Shown: positions 42,154 through 50,889 of the stretch, in pieces
Position numbering within the stretch: the first letter of the stretch is position 1
How the letters are laid out: each line of letters begins with the position of its first letter
NCBI GenBank assembly: GCA_024222295.1
Contig: JAAEPF010000017.1
Span: forward strand, 434,001-498,000
DNA: 64,000 nt
Reading direction: 5' to 3'
Source of the DNA: Actinomycetes bacterium
Lineage (GTDB): Bacteria > Actinomycetota > Acidimicrobiia > Acidimicrobiales > Microtrichaceae
Notes under the pieces: model-generated
The model's input: the letters and a program-made list of their open reading frames with translations, nothing else
Databases searched by the model: none
Told to the model about the DNA's origin: nothing
Translations under genes and position numbers: made by a program

Positions 42154-42606
42154 TCAGAAGGCGCCAAGAGTGGCGGCCAACACGGAGCCGAGTTCATTGC
42201 AGCGGTCGAGCTCGCCGGGCTCCTCCCCGATGAGTTCGACCGGTTCGCTGGCGGCGCGCCACTGCAGGCCGGTGACGATCCGTTCGATGCCCAGTCGGGC
42301 CCCCGCTGTGTCGCTGGAGCCGTGTATCCACATGCCCCAGGGCCGCCCGGCCGTCGTGTCGATGCATGCGTCGTAGACGGTGTCGAAGAAGTGCTTGAGG
42401 GCCCCTGACATGTACCCGAGATTCGCCGGAGTACCGAGCAGGTATCCGTCGGCGTCGAGCACGTCTCGCTCATGGGCTTCGAGTGCGGGCCGCTCGACCA
42501 CCTCGACTCCGGCGATGTCTGGGTGCCGGGCCCCCTCGAGCACGGCGCCGGCCAGTGCTCTGAGGTGGGGCGTGGGGGAGTGGTGCACGACCAGCAGGCG
42601 GGTCAT
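42154..42606 (-). CDS. Flavodoxin-like NAD(P)H oxidoreductase
   Basis: 150 residues of flavodoxin fold: strand 1 LLVVHHSPTPH with the phosphate-binding loop, and GTPANLGYMSGALKHFFDT, typical of the loop contacting the FMN ring in WrbA-like or FMN reductase proteins. It has no extra domain. It may reduce quinones or small electrophiles. The gap of 98 bases downstream and 141 upstream has no other feature that I can read. Confidence 0.8.
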   Translation of the reverse strand: MTRLLVVHHSPTPHLRALAGAVLEGARHPDIAGVEVVERPALEAHERDVLDADGYLLGTPANLGYMSGALKHFFDTVYDACIDTTAGRPWGMWIHGSSDTAGARLGIERIVTGLQWRAASEPVELIGEEPGELDRCNELGSVLAATLGAF

Positions 42607-42747
42607 CCTGCCGACGCTATCCCGCGGCGCAGCCGATTTCTGAACGTGCTTCGGGCGCAGTTAGCCTCCGTGGAACAGGTGGGGCGGAGCACCCGTGGTT
42701 GGTTGAGCTAGTGGGGTGGCTGTGTCGGATGGCTGCGGGAGGCGACC

Positions 42748-44280
42748 ATGAACCCGTCGATGGATCCAATGAAGCGGCACGTGAGCCCTGCGGGCACCGA
42801 TGCCGACGCCGACACGTTCGCCAACACCGGCGTGAGGACCACCTTCCGTGGCCCGTACTCCGACGGTCCGCCGCCGGAGGCGCTGGAGGTGCACTACCCG
42901 CCCCTCGACAGGTTCGGCCCCCGCGAGGCATGGGCCCTGGTGGCGAACTCAGCGCTGCTCGTGGTGTTCGTGCTCAAGGGTCTTCTCGCGAAGCTCCTGC
43001 ACTGGCGCAGAGGCTCCTGGCTGTGGTGTGCCAGCGAGGGGATGGTCGAGGGCTTCTTCAGGATGGGCCCCACCTGGGTGAAGGTCGGCCAGATGATCGC
43101 GAGTTCGCCGGGTATGTTCCCCGACCACATGTCGCGCCCAGCCCAACGGTGCCTGCAGGACGTGCCGCCGTTCTCGTTCGATCTGGTGCGGGCGACGATC
43201 GTGGAGGACCTCGGTCATGATCCGCGCGAGCTGTTCGCGTCGATAGACGAGGTGCCGCTTTCCGCGGCGTCGGTCGGCCAGGTGCACGCCGTGGTGCTGC
43301 CCGACGGGCGCCAAGCGGTCGTGAAGCTGCTGCGCCCGCACATCCTCGAGCGGATGAACCGGGACCTCAGGGTCGCCAACGTGATTGCGAAGGCCCTGAT
43401 GCGCACCACGCTCGGGCGGCGCGCCAACGCCGTGGGAATGGTGCGCGACCTGCATCGGGTCACCAACCAGGAGCTCAACACTGCCCTCGAGGCCTACCGC
43501 CAGGACTCGTTTCGCTCCCACCTGCACGACTTCGGCGACAACGCGATGGTCACCGCACCCGAGGTGGTCTGGGACTACTGCGGTCCGCAGATGATCTGCA
43601 TGGAACGGGTCTTCGGTGTGCCGATGGATGACTTCGCGGCGCACGAAGCCATGGGTTTCGACGCCCAGTCCAACCTGCGGCGTGGCATGAAGGCGTGGAT
43701 CGAGGCGATGGTCCTTCATGGCCCCTTCCACGGCGACCTCCATGCGGGCAACATCTGGGCACTCGAGGACGGCCGTTGCTGTTTCCTCGACTTCGGCATC
43801 ATGGGGGAGTTCAGCGATGAGTGGCGCGACATGGTGCGCGACATCCTCTACACCTTCATGGTCGACCACGAGTTCGCCCGGATCATCCGCGGCTACAAGA
43901 AGCTCGGGGTGATCCGCGGTGACCTCGGCGACGACGAGCAGCTCGGGGCCATGCTCAAGGTGGTGTTCGACCCGATCATGGCGTCGCGCATGGAGGACCT
44001 GCAGTTCGCAGACCTTTTCCAGCAGTCGCTTGTGCTCTCAGAGCAGATGGGCGACATCTCCGCGCCGGAGGAGCTGAACCTTCTCGGCAAGCAGTTTCTC
44101 TACTTCGAGCGCTACGTCAAGGGCATCGCACCTGACTACCTGATGGTGCATGACCCCTACCTCATCAAGAACATCTTCCCTGCCGAAGCCGAGCGGCTGA
44201 TGGCAGAGCGACGCGCTGGGACGCCGCACATGCCCGTTGATCCCGACGATGACCTCCCCGGGGTGACGGCAGAGGGCTAG
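42748..44280 (+). CDS. ABC1/AarF/UbiB family atypical kinase
   Basis: 510 residues, a UbiB-fold atypical kinase. The KxGQ motif reads TWVKVGQMIASSPGMFP, the Ala-rich nucleotide loop SAASVGQVHAV, the ATP Lys in AVVKLLRP, and the catalytic and metal residues in HGDLHAGNIW and FLDFGIMG. UbiB proteins support ubiquinone or menaquinone and lipid metabolism, probably by extracting lipids from the membrane. Near residues 67-90 there is a hydrophobic stretch. GGGAGG stands eight bases before ATG 42748. Confidence 0.93.
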   Translation: MNPSMDPMKRHVSPAGTDADADTFANTGVRTTFRGPYSDGPPPEALEVHYPPLDRFGPREAWALVANSALLVVFVLKGLLAKLLHWRRGSWLWCASEGMVEGFFRMGPTWVKVGQMIASSPGMFPDHMSRPAQRCLQDVPPFSFDLVRATIVEDLGHDPRELFASIDEVPLSAASVGQVHAVVLPDGRQAVVKLLRPHILERMNRDLRVANVIAKALMRTTLGRRANAVGMVRDLHRVTNQELNTALEAYRQDSFRSHLHDFGDNAMVTAPEVVWDYCGPQMICMERVFGVPMDDFAAHEAMGFDAQSNLRRGMKAWIEAMVLHGPFHGDLHAGNIWALEDGRCCFLDFGIMGEFSDEWRDMVRDILYTFMVDHEFARIIRGYKKLGVIRGDLGDDEQLGAMLKVVFDPIMASRMEDLQFADLFQQSLVLSEQMGDISAPEELNLLGKQFLYFERYVKGIAPDYLMVHDPYLIKNIFPAEAERLMAERRAGTPHMPVDPDDDLPGVTAEG

Positions 44281-44323
44281 CGGCGGGGCGCGTCGCCCGG
44301 CGGCCGGTGGTTCTGCGCCGGGT

Positions 44324-45361
44324 TCAGGCCCTGACCGACCGGTCGTCGCAGTCGCGGAGGTCGATTCCGCCGGGCACCTCACCGCTGCGGAGGTACTCGC
44401 GGAACAGCTCGGGATCGAACTGGGCCGGCTCGTTGCGGGCGACGAAGTCAGTCACTTCTGCGATGAATCGTTGCGGGTCCTGGTGGTGCGGGAAGTGACC
44501 GGCCCCCTCGTACAGGGACACGGTCGCATGAGGACAGGACTCGGCCAGCAACTCTGCGTGGTCCGGCGGTATGACCCCGTCATTGGTTCCCCACATGACC
44601 GCCATCGGGATCATCGACGCCAGGTAGACGCGGTCCCGCATCGTGACGACCTGGCCGCGCCAGTCGACCACTGCGCGCAACGTGCGGGTGAACGCGTCGT
44701 AGGCGCCGTCCTCGGGCAGTCCGTCGAGGACGCGCTGGAGTTCCTCGGCATCGATCGCGAGGTCGTGCCCGAACACCTTGAGCAGCCGTGTGCCGAAGCG
44801 CACGAAGAGGCGGCCCGGAGGTGTGTGGATGACCGGCACCGCCAGCTCGGTGAAGGGTGCCGCCGCGAGCCGCAACAGCGGCGAGACATCACGGTCGACC
44901 CCGCCGGCCGACACGAGCACGAGTCGTTCCACGCGGTCGGGGTACTGGTAGGAGAACTGCGCCGCGACGCCCCCGCCCAGGCTGTGGCCGATGACCGTGG
45001 CCCTCTCGATGCCGAGAACCTCGAGCAGGTCTCGCATGCCGTTGGCGAAGGCGGCAGCGCTGTAGTCGGCGCGAGGCTTCTCGCTGTCGCCGTGTCCGAG
45101 AAGGTCGGGGGCTATGACCCGGTGGTCCTTCGCCAGGCCTTCCATGACCGGCAGCCAGGACTCCGAGCTATCGCCGATGCCGTGCAGGAGCAGGAGGGTC
45201 GGGCGCCCGTCGTCGTTGGCCGTGCCACCCGATTCGAGCGACGTATCCCCGGCCACCCGGTAGGCGCGCTCATAGCCATGGATGACACGGTGGTGCACCG
45301 CCGCACCTGCGGGCTCGCCCCGGGAGGCCCGCTTCGTCCGCTGCGTGGCCTTCGTAGCCAT
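44324..45361 (-). CDS. Alpha/beta hydrolase
   Basis: 345 residues. The fold is clear: oxyanion strand LLLLHGIGDSSESW, nucleophile elbow GHSLGGGVAAQ, an Asp in WGTNDGVIPP and His in EGAGHFPHHQDP. A lid of about 70 residues sits between. Similar proteins act as lipases, epoxide hydrolases or meta-cleavage hydrolases; the substrate is unknown. The N-terminal 30 residues are basic (TQRTKRASRGEP). The ATG at 45361 is 75 bases from the divergent MOSC gene. Confidence 0.88.
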   Translation of the reverse strand: MATKATQRTKRASRGEPAGAAVHHRVIHGYERAYRVAGDTSLESGGTANDDGRPTLLLLHGIGDSSESWLPVMEGLAKDHRVIAPDLLGHGDSEKPRADYSAAAFANGMRDLLEVLGIERATVIGHSLGGGVAAQFSYQYPDRVERLVLVSAGGVDRDVSPLLRLAAAPFTELAVPVIHTPPGRLFVRFGTRLLKVFGHDLAIDAEELQRVLDGLPEDGAYDAFTRTLRAVVDWRGQVVTMRDRVYLASMIPMAVMWGTNDGVIPPDHAELLAESCPHATVSLYEGAGHFPHHQDPQRFIAEVTDFVARNEPAQFDPELFREYLRSGEVPGGIDLRDCDDRSVRA

Positions 45362-45436
45362 GCCCCACCATTGCACCGATTCGTCACACGGGGAAACCCG
45401 GGTGACCGTCCGCGCCACCGATGGGACACTGAGGCC

Positions 45437-45997
45437 ATGGGATACCGGACTCGAGACGAACTGAACGCAGGACTCGACCATGTACTCGAGGCCCCAACCG
45501 ATGTGGGCACACTCACGATGGTGGTGCGTCGGCCGGCGGAGAACGAGCGGGAGATCCTCGAGGTCGGGCATCTCAACGTTGCCGAAGGCCTGGCGGGTGA
45601 CTGCTGGAACGTGCGCGGATCATCGCGGACCGACGACGGAAGCTCGCATCCGGACATGCAGCTCAACCTGATCAGCTCACGCGTGATCGAACTCCTGGCG
45701 GATGCGGATGACCTCGAGCATCGCGCGCTGGCGGGTGACCAACTCCATGTGGATCTGGACGTGAGCGAGGCCAATCTGCCCGCAGGTACGCGCCTGGCCC
45801 TCGGTGGTGCCGTGATCGAGGTGACCGACGAGCCACACACGGGCTGCGTGAAGTTCGCCGAGCGCTACGGACCCGATGCACGCAGGTGGGTCAACGCGGG
45901 CGACCGCGACGGCCTCCGCCTGCGCGGCTTGAATGCCCGGGTCGTGGTTGAGGGGGCCGTGCGACCTGGAGACACGGTGGGGAAGTTGGCGCCCTGA
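45437..45997 (+). CDS. MOSC domain protein
   Basis: 186 residues, a single MOSC domain, the sulfur-carrier module of molybdenum cofactor sulfurase. The family's conserved Cys is seen in HTGCVKFAERYG, followed by the final RVVVEGAVRPGDTV strand. MOSC proteins bind Moco and are linked to sulfuration or reductive activity (YiiM, YcbX, mARC). It could rely on the molybdate operon at 31.9-35 kb, but that is not physically adjacent. It is divergent from the hydrolase and converges on the PhyH gene with 9 bases between. Confidence 0.85.
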   Translation: MGYRTRDELNAGLDHVLEAPTDVGTLTMVVRRPAENEREILEVGHLNVAEGLAGDCWNVRGSSRTDDGSSHPDMQLNLISSRVIELLADADDLEHRALAGDQLHVDLDVSEANLPAGTRLALGGAVIEVTDEPHTGCVKFAERYGPDARRWVNAGDRDGLRLRGLNARVVVEGAVRPGDTVGKLAP

Positions 45998-46006
45998 CGC
46001 CCCGGA

Positions 46007-46858
46007 TCAGGGCGCGAAGGTGGGGCGCTCGGTGTCGGCGTCGGCGGCCTCGCGCAGCACGCTGATCGGATCGCGCAGGTTGCCCACGTAGCCGAGTGCG
46101 TAGGCGCCCATCTGGTAGCCCATCAGGCGCTGCACCTTTTCGGGAAGCGCTGCGGCGACTTCGCGTGGAACCGAGAGGTACTGGTTCTCCTCCTGGCGAA
46201 GCCAGCCGAGCACGTAGTCGACGTTGATGCCGATGCGCGTGCGGTCGCTCGTGTTGGCACCACCGCCGTGCACCGCGCGGCCGGTGTAGAGAACCACCGA
46301 CCCGCGCGGCATTTCTGCGGCCACGGTGTCGGCGGGGTCGATCGCGGCCACATCCGCATCGGCCAAGGCATGGGCTCCCAGTGCCACGCGGGTGGCGCCG
46401 TTGGCCTCGGTGAAGTCGGTCAGTGCCCAGATCGTCGACACCTCCACCTCCACGTCCGAGGGGAACTGGAAGAAGTCGAATGCCCACTGGTCGCGGTGGA
46501 GCTGCTGCGCGGATTCCCCCGGGCCGATGGCGATCGCCTGTGTCAGGTGAAGCTGGAAGCTCGACTTCTGTGGCCACAGCACCTCATCGGCAACCTGCAA
46601 CACCAGGTCGTGGGCCACCATCTCGACCGATGACGGACAGCTGGCCAGTAGCGCTCCGGGCCGTTTGGTCAGGTCACCCACGAAGTCGTCACCCCCGGCC
46701 TCGGTGGCCATCAGGATGGGATCCAGCTCTGCTGCGACGCGGTCACACAGCTCTTCGGGCGCGAGGCGTTCCACGATGGCCACGCCATCGCTGCGAAGTG
46801 CCGCGGCCACCTCTGGGGCGCTCGAGTCGGGGCCGAACCTCGCGATTGCGTCTGCCAT
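46007..46858 (-). CDS. Phytanoyl-CoA dioxygenase (PhyH) family protein
   Basis: 283 residues, an Fe(II)/2-oxoglutarate oxygenase of the PhyH type. The first ligands are H and D in QLHRDQWAFD, the distal His is in GRAVHGGGAN and the 2OG-binding Arg is in SDRTRIGINVDY. The family hydroxylates phytanoyl-CoA and many secondary metabolites. The gene is divergent from the RetSat/phytoene-desaturase-like flavoprotein with 34 bases between, so the two share a promoter region and possibly a pathway for an isoprenoid or polyene substrate. Confidence 0.88.
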   Translation of the reverse strand: MADAIARFGPDSSAPEVAAALRSDGVAIVERLAPEELCDRVAAELDPILMATEAGGDDFVGDLTKRPGALLASCPSSVEMVAHDLVLQVADEVLWPQKSSFQLHLTQAIAIGPGESAQQLHRDQWAFDFFQFPSDVEVEVSTIWALTDFTEANGATRVALGAHALADADVAAIDPADTVAAEMPRGSVVLYTGRAVHGGGANTSDRTRIGINVDYVLGWLRQEENQYLSVPREVAAALPEKVQRLMGYQMGAYALGYVGNLRDPISVLREAADADTERPTFAP

Positions 46859-46892
46859 TCGTAGATCCTGCCATGTGTGATACGAACCATGG

Positions 46893-48629
46893 ATGGCCGA
46901 TCACGGAGACTCGACATCAGATGAGACCTGGGACGTGGTCGTCGTCGGCTCCGGGCCCGGCGGCTTGACCGCCGCAGCCTGCCTGGCCGCGGAGGGCAGA
47001 CGGGTGTTGGTGCTCGAAGCGCATGACCTGGCGGGCGGAAACACGCAGGTGTTCCGACGCCACCACAAGGTCGAGGACGGCTCGATGGCCACCTACGAGT
47101 TCGACGTGGGCATCCACTACATCGGTGACTGCGGACCCGGCGGGTTGTTCCCGTCGATCTTCACCGCCCTGGGAGTCGGCGACAGGATCGACTTCCGGCC
47201 CCTCGATCCCGATGGGTTCGACACGCTGCACTTCCCCGACCTCGACTTCTCCGTGCCGGTCGGCTGGGATCGCTACCGTGACCGTCTGGTCGAGGCGTTT
47301 CCGTCCGAACAAGCCGGCCTCGAACGGGTGGTCGGCGTGCTGCGGGAAGTGGCAGAGGAGTCACGGGCCCGTTCCATCCCCGGAGCCGAGACCCCCACGT
47401 TCGACCACTGGGCGTTTCGCACCCTCGACGAGCTGTTCGCAGAGGGCGAGCTCTCCCAGCGCGCGCAGGCGGTTCTGGACCACTGGTCGGGTCTGTACGC
47501 GGGTGGCCCGTCGCAGACCGCAGTGTCGATGCACGCAGCGATCATCGACCACTACATGCGTGGCGCCTACTACCCCGAGGGTGGGGGGCAGATGATGCCC
47601 GCACGGCTCATCCAGGTGATCGAGGCGTTCGGCGGCGAGGTGCGAACGCTGGCACCCGTCGACCGGATCATCGTGCAGGACCGTCGCGCCACCGGCGTGC
47701 TGATGGAGGACGGCCGCACGGTCCACGCCACGGAGGCGGTCATCTCCAACGCGGACCACGCTCGCACGGTGTTCGGCCTGGTCGGCGAGCAACACTGGGA
47801 CCCGGGCACGGTCTCGTGGACCCGCGAAGCGCAGATGACGCTCGGGTTGGTGTGCGTGTACCTCGTGGTCGACATGGAGGTCGCGGGCCCCAACACCAAC
47901 CACTTCGTGTTCCCGACCTACGAGACCGATGGCCTATACGCCGAGCTCGACAACGGGATTCTCGAGGGGCCCGACATGTTCGCCTACATCGCCATGGCAT
48001 CGCGCAAGGACCCGGGCAACGAGTTGCTCTGCTCTGCGGGCCAGACCAACCTCCAGGTGATGACCCTGGCTCCCCGAGGCCTGAAGTGGTGGGGCGTGGA
48101 GCAGTCACCGGCCGACGGAGGCCGGTACCGGCGGGGCGAGCAGTACCGGGCCCGCAAGGCCCAACTCACCGACGCATTGATCGACGCAGCCCAGCGAGCG
48201 CTGGCCGAAGACCTGGGCGGCCAGCGCCTGCGTGACCACATCGCGCACGTGGAGACCGCAACGCCTCTGTCCCAGGAGCGCTACACGCGCTCCACGGGGG
48301 GTACGAGCTACGGCTACATCCACTCACCGGAACAGTCCGGTGAGAACCGTCCCCAGCACCGCACGGAAATCGACGGTCTCTGGCTCGTGGGAGCCAACAC
48401 CTCGTCAGGCCATGGCGTGGCGGGCACCATGGTGGGCGGCGTCAACTGCGCCGGCGAGATGCTTGGGCGGCCGCTTCTCATCGAGATGGTGCTCGGCACG
48501 CCGCTGGTGGACCCGGCGGACGTGCCGGCGGACCCGGTCGGCTTCGACGCGATGGAGTTCAGCCGCGGCGCAGCCCTGCGTGCCGAGCGCGAGCGTGGTC
48601 GCGCGGCGCGCGCCGCTGTGGCGGACTGA
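46893..48629 (+). CDS. RetSat/phytoene-desaturase-like FAD oxidoreductase
   Basis: 578 residues. The N-terminal dinucleotide fold is VVVVGSGPGGLTAAACLA, followed by LEAHDLAGGNTQVF, characteristic of the carotenoid desaturase/retinol saturase family. The C-terminal FAD segment reads DGLWLVGANTSSGHGVAGTM. The expected reaction is saturation or desaturation of a polyene chain. The substrate is open; no carotenoid synthase is in the window. It is the partner of the divergent PhyH gene. A second, shorter protein of the same superfamily is at 53922-55373. Confidence 0.88.
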   Translation: MADHGDSTSDETWDVVVVGSGPGGLTAAACLAAEGRRVLVLEAHDLAGGNTQVFRRHHKVEDGSMATYEFDVGIHYIGDCGPGGLFPSIFTALGVGDRIDFRPLDPDGFDTLHFPDLDFSVPVGWDRYRDRLVEAFPSEQAGLERVVGVLREVAEESRARSIPGAETPTFDHWAFRTLDELFAEGELSQRAQAVLDHWSGLYAGGPSQTAVSMHAAIIDHYMRGAYYPEGGGQMMPARLIQVIEAFGGEVRTLAPVDRIIVQDRRATGVLMEDGRTVHATEAVISNADHARTVFGLVGEQHWDPGTVSWTREAQMTLGLVCVYLVVDMEVAGPNTNHFVFPTYETDGLYAELDNGILEGPDMFAYIAMASRKDPGNELLCSAGQTNLQVMTLAPRGLKWWGVEQSPADGGRYRRGEQYRARKAQLTDALIDAAQRALAEDLGGQRLRDHIAHVETATPLSQERYTRSTGGTSYGYIHSPEQSGENRPQHRTEIDGLWLVGANTSSGHGVAGTMVGGVNCAGEMLGRPLLIEMVLGTPLVDPADVPADPVGFDAMEFSRGAALRAERERGRAARAAVAD

Positions 48630-48676
48630 CCGGTCTGCAACCCGCGCACCCGCATGGCGCGGGTACCGTCTCGCAC

Positions 48677-49666
48677 ATGAGCACCAGCATCGGAGCAGAG
48701 ACAACCACCGAAGAGGTCATCGAGGGCGTGGACCTCACCGGCAAGGTGGCCGTTGTCACCGGGGCGTCTGGCGGACTCGGCGAGGAGACCGCACGGGCGC
48801 TGGCCTCGAAGGGTGCGACCGTGGTCCTGGCCTCTCGCAACCCCGAGAAGCTGGCCGCTGCACAGGAGCGCATCGAGAGCACCGGTGTGGCCGGGTCCGT
48901 GGAGACACTCGTGCTCGACCTAGCCTCGTTCGACGCGGTGCGGGCGGCGGCCGGCGAGTTGGCCGGCCGACACCCCGCGATCGACCTGCTGATCCTCAAC
49001 GCGGGCGTGATGGCGCCCCCGCTGGGTCGCACCGTGGAGGGCCACGAGCTGCAGTTAGGCACCAACCACCTCGGTCACTTCCTGTTCACCTTGTCGTTGC
49101 GCGACAACCTCCGCGCCGCCGCGCCGTCGCGGGTCGTGGTGCTGTCATCGGCTGGACACCGCACGTCGCCGATCATCTGGGAGGACCCCGACTTCGAGCG
49201 CGGCGAGTACCACAACTTCATTGCGTACGGTCAGTCCAAGACCGCCAACGCGCTGTTCGCACTCGAGTTGGATCGCCGGATGTCCGGCGACGGGGTGCAT
49301 GCGTTCTCTGTGCACCCGGGCGTGATCATGACCGAACTGTCGCGGCACCTGACTGCGGAGGACATCCAGTGGATGGCCGACCGTGCCCGCGCCGAAGGCG
49401 GCGACGATGTCGACGGTGACGAATCCGGCAATGCGCTGGATGCATTCCAGTTCAAGACCGTGGAACAGGGGGCGGCCACATCGGTGTGGGCCGCCACTGC
49501 CGCCGAGCTCGACGACCACGGTGGCGCGTACCTGGAGGATTGCCACGTCGCCCCTCGGGCTGACGCGCCCGGGGCATCGGGTGGGGTGCAGTCGTGGGCC
49601 TGTGACCCCGCAGAAGCAGCGCGGTTGTGGGAGCTGTCGTTGCGGGTCGTCGGCCTCGACGCCTGA
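48677..49666 (+). CDS. WWOX/retinol-dehydrogenase-like SDR
   Basis: 329 residues, a classical-to-extended SDR: TGASGGLGEETARAL cofactor loop, NAGVMAPPLG, Ser in VVLSSAGHR and YGQSK catalytic Tyr-Lys. The C-terminal extension (about 255-329) makes it longer than classical SDRs and like the retinol dehydrogenase/WWOX subfamily. It follows the RetSat-like gene by 47 bases in the same direction and may belong with it in retinoid- or polyene-like chemistry. It ends 9 bases before the convergent LysR gene. Confidence 0.88.
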   Translation: MSTSIGAETTTEEVIEGVDLTGKVAVVTGASGGLGEETARALASKGATVVLASRNPEKLAAAQERIESTGVAGSVETLVLDLASFDAVRAAAGELAGRHPAIDLLILNAGVMAPPLGRTVEGHELQLGTNHLGHFLFTLSLRDNLRAAAPSRVVVLSSAGHRTSPIIWEDPDFERGEYHNFIAYGQSKTANALFALELDRRMSGDGVHAFSVHPGVIMTELSRHLTAEDIQWMADRARAEGGDDVDGDESGNALDAFQFKTVEQGAATSVWAATAAELDDHGGAYLEDCHVAPRADAPGASGGVQSWACDPAEAARLWELSLRVVGLDA

Positions 49667-49675
49667 GGTCCGCAC

Positions 49676-50593
49676 TCAGCTGCGCGTCGGGTCGATTCCG
49701 TTGGCAACGCGGACCGCGGCCTGCACCACGGCCGTTGTGAGCGAACCGGGCTCACCGGAGCGGCGGGCGATCGCCAGCCGGCGCGGCGGCAGCTCGGGGC
49801 TGAGCTCGTGCACCTCGATGCCGTGTTGTGCGGGATCTATGGACAGGCGGGGCATGACCGCCACTCCCAGGCCGCTGGCCACCATCGCATGCACCGCACC
49901 GTTGTCGGCCGTGCGGTATCCGTAGGTGGTCGTGGTGCCCATGGCCCGAAGCGACTTGTCGACCATTCGTTCGCAGACGCCGGCCGGATTGCCGATGAGG
50001 GGCCGATCGGCGAGCTCCTCCACGGCCACTGGCCCGCGGTGTTCCCCCTGCGGTGTGATGGCCAGGTACGGATCACGCAGCAGTTCGGTCAGGTGCATGC
50101 CCGACGGGTCGCCCTCCTCCTGCATCACGAGGAACGTGGCGTCGAGCTCCCCGCTCAGCAGCATGTGTTCCAGTTCGATTTCATCATCGGTTTCGAACAG
50201 CTCGACTTCCACCAGTGGCAGCTCGTCGCGCAGCCGGGCGAGAAGCGGTGGCGCAAGGTGCACCGAGACTGACTGGAACGAACCGAGCCGCACCTTGCCT
50301 CGCTCTCCGTCACGGACCTGGTCGAGCTCTGCAAGCATCACGCCGAGCGAGTCGATGACCGCTCCGGTGTGACGGGCCAGGAGCCGACCAGCTGCGGTCG
50401 GTACCACTGGCCGTGGGCCGCCCGGCCGGTCGAAGAGTTGCTGTCCGAGTGCGTTCTCGAGCGCGGACACCTGCTGGCTGATGGCTGACTGGGTGTAGCC
50501 GAGCTGGTCAGCGGCCCTTCCGAATGTCCCCGTGCGCGCGACCGTTGTTGCCGCCACCAGGTGCCGGAGCTCGAGCCCCCGCAGGTCGGTCAT
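49676..50593 (-). CDS. LysR family transcriptional regulator
   Basis: 305 residues from ATG 50593 (MTDLRGLELRHL). The N-terminal HTH reads FGRAADQLGYTQSAISQQVSALENALGQQLF; the rest is a two-lobed substrate-binding domain with no extra module. An in-frame GTG at 50602 is the alternative start. LysR regulators usually activate an adjacent divergent gene, yet the 296-base region upstream leads only to the end of a minus-strand hydrolase. The target may be the convergent SDR/flavoprotein set or elsewhere. Confidence 0.9.
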   Translation of the reverse strand: MTDLRGLELRHLVAATTVARTGTFGRAADQLGYTQSAISQQVSALENALGQQLFDRPGGPRPVVPTAAGRLLARHTGAVIDSLGVMLAELDQVRDGERGKVRLGSFQSVSVHLAPPLLARLRDELPLVEVELFETDDEIELEHMLLSGELDATFLVMQEEGDPSGMHLTELLRDPYLAITPQGEHRGPVAVEELADRPLIGNPAGVCERMVDKSLRAMGTTTTYGYRTADNGAVHAMVASGLGVAVMPRLSIDPAQHGIEVHELSPELPPRRLAIARRSGEPGSLTTAVVQAAVRVANGIDPTRS

Positions 50594-50889
50594 CTCATTC
50601 ACCGGCGTTCACTTAACATCAATAATGCTTATGAATATGTGCAGAAACCATCGCTGTACATGATGTACCAGTTCGGGTGATGCTGGCCACATGGCTACGA
50701 ACACTCCTGCACGAATCCGCCCCCGAGCCACCCGGTACGAGCAGTCAGCCATGGCCACACGAGGGGTCGGATCCTGCGGTGCACGGGTGCACCGTGACGG
50801 CATCGTGGTCTGTCGGCGGGCCGACTGCAGCGGCCTCGCCTGTGATGGCGCGAGTCAGGCGGCCTGACTGCGCCCCCAGGCGGGAGGTG
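50594..50889. other. Non-coding gap upstream of the LysR gene
   Basis: The 296-base gap has no gene I trust. It is less GC-rich near the LysR start, where ATAA-TGC-TTAT (50622-50632) is a small perfect inverted repeat of LysR-box type (T-N11-A spacing is not clear). Short open frames in it (minus 50609-50803, plus 50677-51060) lack family similarity and overlap neighbours. Confidence 0.4.
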
